NCBI GenBank assembly: GCA_012798645.1
Contig: JAAZMU010000022.1
Location: 1 to 10,986, forward strand
DNA length: 10,986 bases
Origin: Patescibacteria group bacterium
Lineage (GTDB): Bacteria > Patescibacteriota > Minisyncoccia > Minisyncoccales > Minisyncoccaceae
Reading direction: 5' to 3'
The notes under the pieces are model-generated. The model was not told the origin of the DNA. It saw nothing but the letters and a program-made list of their open reading frames with translations, and ran no database searches. Shown here in pieces: positions 7,704 through 10,986 of this stretch (the first letter of the stretch is position 1; every line of letters begins with the position of its first letter). The position numbers and the translations under genes are program-made.

Positions 7704-7732
7704 ATTTATATTTTATGCTTCTAATATCTTAA

Positions 7733-7760
7733 AATATACTAGATTAAAAAATAAATACAA
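7733..7760 (-). promoter_or_regulatory. Candidate sigma70-type promoter of the ATP-grasp/tyrS operon
   Basis: On the minus strand, TTGTAT (7760-7755), a 16 bp spacer and TATATT (7738-7733). Transcription would begin near 7725, leaving a leader of about 22 nt before ATG 7703. This is the only non-coding DNA ahead of a nine-gene series. The -10 matches consensus at 5 of 6 positions; the -35 is weaker. Confidence 0.5.
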
Positions 7761-7768
7761 GCCCTAGT
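7738..7768. promoter_or_regulatory. Possible operator: ACTAG/CTAGT dyad between divergent promoters
   Basis: ACTAG at 7738-7742 and its inverse CTAGT at 7764-7768 form an imperfect dyad centred at 7753. The left arm abuts the -10 box of the ATP-grasp promoter; the right arm lies just before the -35 of the divergent promoter. CTAG is often under-represented in bacterial DNA, which makes paired copies mildly notable. The arms are only 5 bp, so chance is quite possible. Confidence 0.2.
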
Positions 7769-7769
7769 G

Positions 7770-7798
7770 TTGAATTTTTTGAAATTTAAAGATATATT
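7770..7798 (+). promoter_or_regulatory. Sigma70-type promoter of the DUF2090 gene, predicted leaderless
   Basis: TTGAAT (7770-7775), a 17 bp spacer and TATATT (7793-7798): the best promoter match in the window. A transcription start about 7 nt downstream falls on or next to the ATG at 7805, and no Shine-Dalgarno precedes that ATG. Both facts point to a leaderless mRNA. A weaker alternative -10 (TATACT, 7735-7740) lies further upstream without a good -35. Confidence 0.6.
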
Positions 7799-7804
7799 AA
7801 AAAT

Positions 7805-8617
7805 ATGAAATTATATATTTTAGCATTTGACCACAGATCTTCATTTGAAAAAATCTTAAAAAAACCAGACAAAATCAGAGAAGCAAAGAAACTAATTTTC
7901 AAAGCTTTTTCAAACATATACAAAGAGTATAAACATAAAGAAAATCTTGCAATTTTAATCGACGAAGAATATGGGGATGAGATAATAAAAATTGCTAAAG
8001 AAAAAAATATAACATTTTGTCTGCCCATTGAAAAAAGCGGACAAGAAATTCTAAAATTAGCATATAAGGATTTAAACGAGATTAATAAAATAAGACCAGA
8101 TTATATTAAACTCCTTATAAGATACAACCCTTTAAATATAGAGGTAAACAAAAAACAAATCTCAGTGCTTAAAAAAGTTAATGACTTTTGCTTAAAAAAC
8201 AACTATAAAATACTTTTAGAGCTTCTGGTTCCCCAAGCAAAAGAAGACCTTCTTCTTGAAAAAGACTTTGACAAACATATAAGATTAGATCGAACCTGCC
8301 AAGCAATAAACGAAATTCAAGAATACATTAAAGTACACATATGGAAACTAGAAGGATTTACCAAAAAAGGTTGGTATGAAATTTCAAAATTAACTGATTC
8401 AAAAATAATATTTCTAGGGAGAGGAGAATCAAAGGCAATAGTAAAAAAATGGCTCTTAAACTCTAAAAACATAGAAAACATAATTGGCTTTGCTATAGGT
8501 CGAACAATCTTTTTAGAGTCACTCGAAAAATATTCTAAAAACTTAATTACAAAAGAACAAGCAATTCAAGAAATTGAGAACAACTACAAATACTTTATTA
8601 ATCTTGCGGATAAATAA
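7805..8617 (+). CDS. Stand-alone DUF2090 (IolC C-terminal type) aldolase-like protein
   Basis: Predicted TIM-barrel protein of the DUF2090 family, known mainly as the C-terminal half of bifunctional IolC proteins. There it is annotated as 2-deoxy-5-keto-D-gluconate 6-phosphate aldolase of myo-inositol breakdown. Motifs in order: AFDHR (7-11), DEEYG (53-57), RYNP (106-109), ELLVP (139-143), IWKLEG (179-184), LGRG (204-207) and GFAIGRT (228-234). By analogy with class I tagatose-bisphosphate aldolases, Lys181 in WKLEG is a candidate Schiff-base lysine, and the last two motifs are candidate phosphate-binding loops; both are inference. The 270 residues make a complete single domain, with no kinase part and no other inositol gene in view. 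The start is firm because AFDHR follows directly, as usual in the family. It is the only plus-strand gene, and its end overlaps capA tail to tail by 20 bp. The true substrate is open. Confidence 0.85.
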   Translation: MKLYILAFDHRSSFEKILKKPDKIREAKKLIFKAFSNIYKEYKHKENLAILIDEEYGDEIIKIAKEKNITFCLPIEKSGQEILKLAYKDLNEINKIRPDYIKLLIRYNPLNIEVNKKQISVLKKVNDFCLKNNYKILLELLVPQAKEDLLLEKDFDKHIRLDRTCQAINEIQEYIKVHIWKLEGFTKKGWYEISKLTDSKIIFLGRGESKAIVKKWLLNSKNIENIIGFAIGRTIFLESLEKYSKNLITKEQAIQEIENNYKYFINLADK

Positions 8618-10019
8618 TTATCTCTCCCTTTTCAATTTCAGTTTTCAAATCATCTGACGAAATGGATGCAAGCCATCTAAAAAGTTCTGCGGAATCTTTA
8701 ACAAAAAATGGTTGCGCTTTTTCTTCTTCAGTTAAAAACAAAGTATAAACTTCTTTTCCGTTTTTAAATTCAAGTCCTACCATAAGACCTTGCTGTGTTT
8801 CTTTTGAAAAATATTGATCAAATATAAAATTTCCTAAGGAATAAAATATTAATTTATTCTCATACTTTTCAATATTTTGAATAACATGAGCATGTCCTCC
8901 TATAATCAAATCTGCCCCTGCGTCAATCATTTTATGCGCAAGCTCTGTCTGAGACAAAGAAGCATTGTGAACATATTCATCTCCCCAATGCACAAGCATA
9001 ATTAAAAACTTATCCTTACTTAATTTTTCAATATTAGAAACAATTTCATCGTCCGAACAATTAAAAACAAAAGTTTTGTTCACCGCATAAAAAATAATGT
9101 CATCCTTTATAATAATATCATCAAGTGAACACCCATCAGGCTCCCCCACATAATCAAGATTATTCTCTTTTAAAAACTTTCTTGTCTCCAAAAGTCCACT
9201 ATACCCTCTATTAGAAGTATGATTGTTTGCAAGCGAAAGAACTTGAAAATTATTATCCTTTAAAACTTTTGCCATTCTTTTATCAAAATTAAATGACATT
9301 GAATGAGTCGAAATAAAAGTCATATTGCTAACGATTGGACCTTCTAAATTTGAAACAAGCGTGTCAACTTTGGTTAAATAATCATTAATCTTCAAAAAGG
9401 GATAATTATAATCATCATTGTTTTTCATTAAAAGATTAACCCCTCTGTCAAACATCATATCCCCCACAAACAAAAACTTTTTATTATCATTTAAACTTCT
9501 CCCCTGGCTTTTAAAGTATAAATTAGAGTCAGAAAACTCATATTTATCCTTGCCACATTTTTCTGAAAAATAATAAACACCATATAAACATAATGGGCAA
9601 TCTACTTTTAACTTATCCATATCTTTGATGTTATTTACAACATATTCATTAAAAAAATCATGCTCCACAAAATCAAATTGGGTAAATAAAATATGTTTTT
9701 TACAGCTCAGACTATCTAAAAAATTTTCTAAATCCTCTTTGCTTTCATTTATAATAACTGGAACAGTATTTCCTACTTTTAAAAAACTTAAATCTTTTTC
9801 AATTAAAAAATCTTGCTTTTTAAAATCATTTTTATTATGACAAACAAAATCTTTGTCTCCCTTTATCAATAAAACATTTAAATAATCATCCTCTGTTTTA
9901 AACTCTTCATTAAAAATCACACCCGAATAATCAAGCTCATTTTTAATTAAAAATTCATCACTTAATTTAAAAGCTACCAAAGAAAAAACTAACATAATAA
10001 CTAATATTCTTTTAAACAT
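8598..10019 (-). CDS. CapA-family (PGA_cap) metallophosphatase-like exported protein
   Basis: Calcineurin-like domain protein of the CapA family, linked in some bacteria to poly-gamma-glutamate capsule export or attachment. Over 473 residues there is a hydrophobic N-terminal segment (about 5-18, signal or anchor), an unassigned region (about 25-175) and the CapA domain (about 181-440). The domain's metal-site motifs are all present: GDMMFDRGV (186-194), NLEGP (224-228), ANNH (264-267), VHWGDE (343-348), GGHAH (374-378) and SLGNFIFDQ (394-402). The unassigned region holds Cys60, Cys106, a CPLC (141-144) and Cys155. The start at 10019 overlaps tsaC by 19 bp and has the best Shine-Dalgarno in the window. 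No capsule synthetase genes (capB/capC) are present, so a capsule role is not supported here; a general extracytoplasmic phosphoesterase is equally possible. Confidence 0.9.
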   Translation of the reverse strand: MFKRILVIMLVFSLVAFKLSDEFLIKNELDYSGVIFNEEFKTEDDYLNVLLIKGDKDFVCHNKNDFKKQDFLIEKDLSFLKVGNTVPVIINESKEDLENFLDSLSCKKHILFTQFDFVEHDFFNEYVVNNIKDMDKLKVDCPLCLYGVYYFSEKCGKDKYEFSDSNLYFKSQGRSLNDNKKFLFVGDMMFDRGVNLLMKNNDDYNYPFLKINDYLTKVDTLVSNLEGPIVSNMTFISTHSMSFNFDKRMAKVLKDNNFQVLSLANNHTSNRGYSGLLETRKFLKENNLDYVGEPDGCSLDDIIIKDDIIFYAVNKTFVFNCSDDEIVSNIEKLSKDKFLIMLVHWGDEYVHNASLSQTELAHKMIDAGADLIIGGHAHVIQNIEKYENKLIFYSLGNFIFDQYFSKETQQGLMVGLEFKNGKEVYTLFLTEEEKAQPFFVKDSAELFRWLASISSDDLKTEIEKGEIIIYPQD

Positions 10020-10543
10020 ACTTTTCCTCTTAATATTTCTATTTCATTTTCATTCTTAAAATTAACTAAAATAGAAGGTTCTTTTTTAGAAACCCCACCA
10101 TCAATATAAAAATCTATTTCCTCTTTAAAATACTCTTTTGCCTCTTCTATAGTTGAAGCTGGTTTTTCGCCTTCCTTGTTTGCAGAGGTAGCAATAAGTG
10201 GTCCTGTTTCTTTAAGAATCTCTATTAACTCTTTTTTATCAGGCACTCTAAAAGCTATAGTATTTAAGCCTCTATGAATATGAGGAAACTTTTCACACGG
10301 AAGAATAACACTTACATTTCCAGGCCAAAATTCTTTTAAAATAGGAACTTGTGGTTTTATACCAAAAACATTTGAAAGGTCTGAAATAGAAGATATCAAA
10401 ACTACCATAGGTTTTTTTAAATCTCGCCCCTTTATCTTATATATCCTCTCAACGATTTCTTTATCTAAGGCAAGCCCAACTATTCCATATATAGTATCTG
10501 TTAATACAACTCCTATTTTTCTATTAAGTAGAAATTCCTTCAT
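10001..10543 (-). CDS. tsaC: Threonylcarbamoyl-AMP synthase (TsaC/YrdC/Sua5 family)
   Basis: Makes threonylcarbamoyl-adenylate from threonine, bicarbonate and ATP, the first step of t6A37 modification of ANN-decoding tRNAs; TsaB, TsaD and TsaE would be encoded elsewhere. The 180 residues form one YrdC domain without the extra C-terminal Sua5 domain, like E. coli TsaC (190). Seen: TDTIYG (15-20), KGR (38-40, nucleotide contact), 'WPGNVSVIL' (73-81), 'IAFRVP' (96-101), SAN (120-122) and the late 'SILVNF' (157-162). The usual PTDT reads LTDT. The N-terminus is very short before this motif, so the ATG at 10543 is almost certainly right, though it lacks a Shine-Dalgarno and overlaps the upstream membrane-protein gene by 20 bp. 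It also overlaps capA by 19 bp, implying coupled translation. Confidence 0.94.
   Translation of the reverse strand: MKEFLLNRKIGVVLTDTIYGIVGLALDKEIVERIYKIKGRDLKKPMVVLISSISDLSNVFGIKPQVPILKEFWPGNVSVILPCEKFPHIHRGLNTIAFRVPDKKELIEILKETGPLIATSANKEGEKPASTIEEAKEYFKEEIDFYIDGGVSKKEPSILVNFKNENEIEILRGKVCLKEY
10021..10031 (-). promoter_or_regulatory. Ribosome binding site of capA
   Basis: The minus strand reads AAGAGGAAAAG directly before the capA ATG at 10019, with AGAGG at 10030-10026, 6 nt from the start codon. It lies within the 3' end of tsaC. It is the strongest Shine-Dalgarno in the window and fixes the capA start. Confidence 0.65.
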
Positions 10544-10986
10544 AAATAAAAGCTTTTGCAGAAATAGTAGCAGGAATAGTTATGGCAAAAATCATAAAAC
10601 CGATAAGATTAATTAATCCTAGAACTACTAAAAGCTGAAATAATTTAATATGTCTAAATTTTGCTAAAGAATTGCTTTTTGAAAAAGCCTCCCTTATACC
10701 TATGTCTTTTTCTCTTAAAATTATAAAAGGAACAAATTGAAACTTAACCATTACAATTATGCCTGGAATAATAAAAAACATTAATCCTAAAAAAACAAAA
10801 GCAAAATAAATTGTTATGGCCATTACAAATTTACTAAAAAGATACAATACATTTTTTTCATTTAATGCTATCTTATAAACACAAAACAAAGCAATATAAA
10901 AAATAATCAAAAATAATCCAAAAAAAATATTATCTAAAAAATGAGAAATACCAAAACAATATTTACTTAAAAACAATAAAGGAATA
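10524..10986 (-). CDS. Multi-pass membrane protein of the DUF975/YciC-like type, 5' end probably outside the window
   Basis: About 153 residues are visible. An ATG lies at 10976, but the frame is open back to the window edge (codons for Ile-Pro-Phe precede it), so the gene is probably cut. Counting from that ATG, hydrophobic segments lie near 18-37, 49-73 and 113-137. The stretch 'IIPGIIVMVKFQFVPFIILR' (69-88), followed by an amphipathic part with Ser-rich 'AFSKSNSLAKFRH' (97-109), is the hallmark of the DUF975/YciC/GDPD-membrane-domain group: Pro-Gly at a helix end, then a soluble 'al..S..l.kg' segment. These are integral inner-membrane proteins of unknown function. The stop overlaps tsaC by 20 bp, so all three right-hand genes form one transcription unit. 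No function is claimed. Confidence 0.7.
   Translation of the reverse strand, partial: IPLLFLSKYCFGISHFLDNIFFGLFLIIFYIALFCVYKIALNEKNVLYLFSKFVMAITIYFAFVFLGLMFFIIPGIIVMVKFQFVPFIILREKDIGIREAFSKSNSLAKFRHIKLFQLLVVLGLINLIGFMIFAITIPATISAKAFIYEGIST

Noticed and set aside
7704..7804. Riboswitch, T-box or small RNA in the divergent spacer ahead of tyrS
   Set aside because: Only 101 bp, filled by two promoters, with predicted leaders of about 22 nt and 0 nt; there is no room or structure for a regulatory RNA.
7786..8028. Minus-strand open frame of 80 codons across the DUF2090 start
   Set aside because: Antisense to a well-supported gene, no ribosome binding site, hydrophobic composition that follows from reversing Lys/Glu-rich codons.
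9625..9840. Plus-strand open frame of 71 codons inside capA
   Set aside because: Antisense to capA, low-complexity Ser/Lys/Phe content, no motif.
1..10986. CRISPR array, transposon, tRNA or rRNA
   Set aside because: No spaced direct repeats, no transposase-like protein or terminal inverted repeats, and no GC-rich cloverleaf-like segment; coding sequence fills nearly the whole window.

Overview
The window is one very AT-rich, gene-dense stretch of bacterial chromosome with 13 protein genes, two of them cut by the window ends. I see no RNA genes, mobile elements or CRISPR. TyrRS is the bacterial S4-domain type, TsaC is the short bacterial form, and YchF, MazG-like and YhiN/HI0933-type proteins are typical of bacteria. 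TGA is used as a real stop at several tight ATGA junctions, so the genetic code is standard. Short genes, almost no spacers, few strong Shine-Dalgarno sites and a CcdA-like protein of the 'DGFNxCA / ELxCSxGLP / FYMLDD' type fit a small-genome lineage such as the Candidate Phyla Radiation (Patescibacteria). That placement is an inference; another low-GC lineage is possible.

Layout. Twelve of the 13 genes lie on the minus strand. At the right edge, a membrane protein (partial), tsaC and capA overlap head to tail and are read leftwards. capA meets the only plus-strand gene, a stand-alone DUF2090 (IolC C-terminal type) aldolase-like protein, in a 20 bp tail-to-tail overlap. A 101 bp divergent spacer (7704-7804) separates that gene from the second minus-strand series: ATP-grasp ligase, tyrS, MazG-like pyrophosphohydrolase, ychF, YhiN-like flavoprotein, patatin phospholipase, PsbP/DUF1795-like secreted protein, membrane-anchored FKBP isomerase, and a thioredoxin-CcdA fusion running off the left edge. 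Junctions in this series run from a 29 bp overlap to a 15 bp gap.

How the genes work together. The first half of the long operon is translation and nucleotide housekeeping (TyrRS, MazG-like, YchF). The second half is envelope-directed: a lipid hydrolase, a small exported protein, a prolyl isomerase and a thiol-redox membrane protein, which looks like a small kit for oxidative folding outside the cytoplasm. An internal promoter candidate lies just before the patatin gene, at the border of the halves.

Points worth attention: YchF carries Asn at position 114, where E. coli has the His reported as critical for ATP hydrolysis; the DUF2090 gene has a good sigma70-like promoter placed so that its mRNA would be leaderless; CapA has an unassigned cysteine-containing N-terminal region of about 160 residues; and an ATP-grasp ligase of unknown substrate is translationally coupled to tyrS. 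I found no clearly new multi-gene system.
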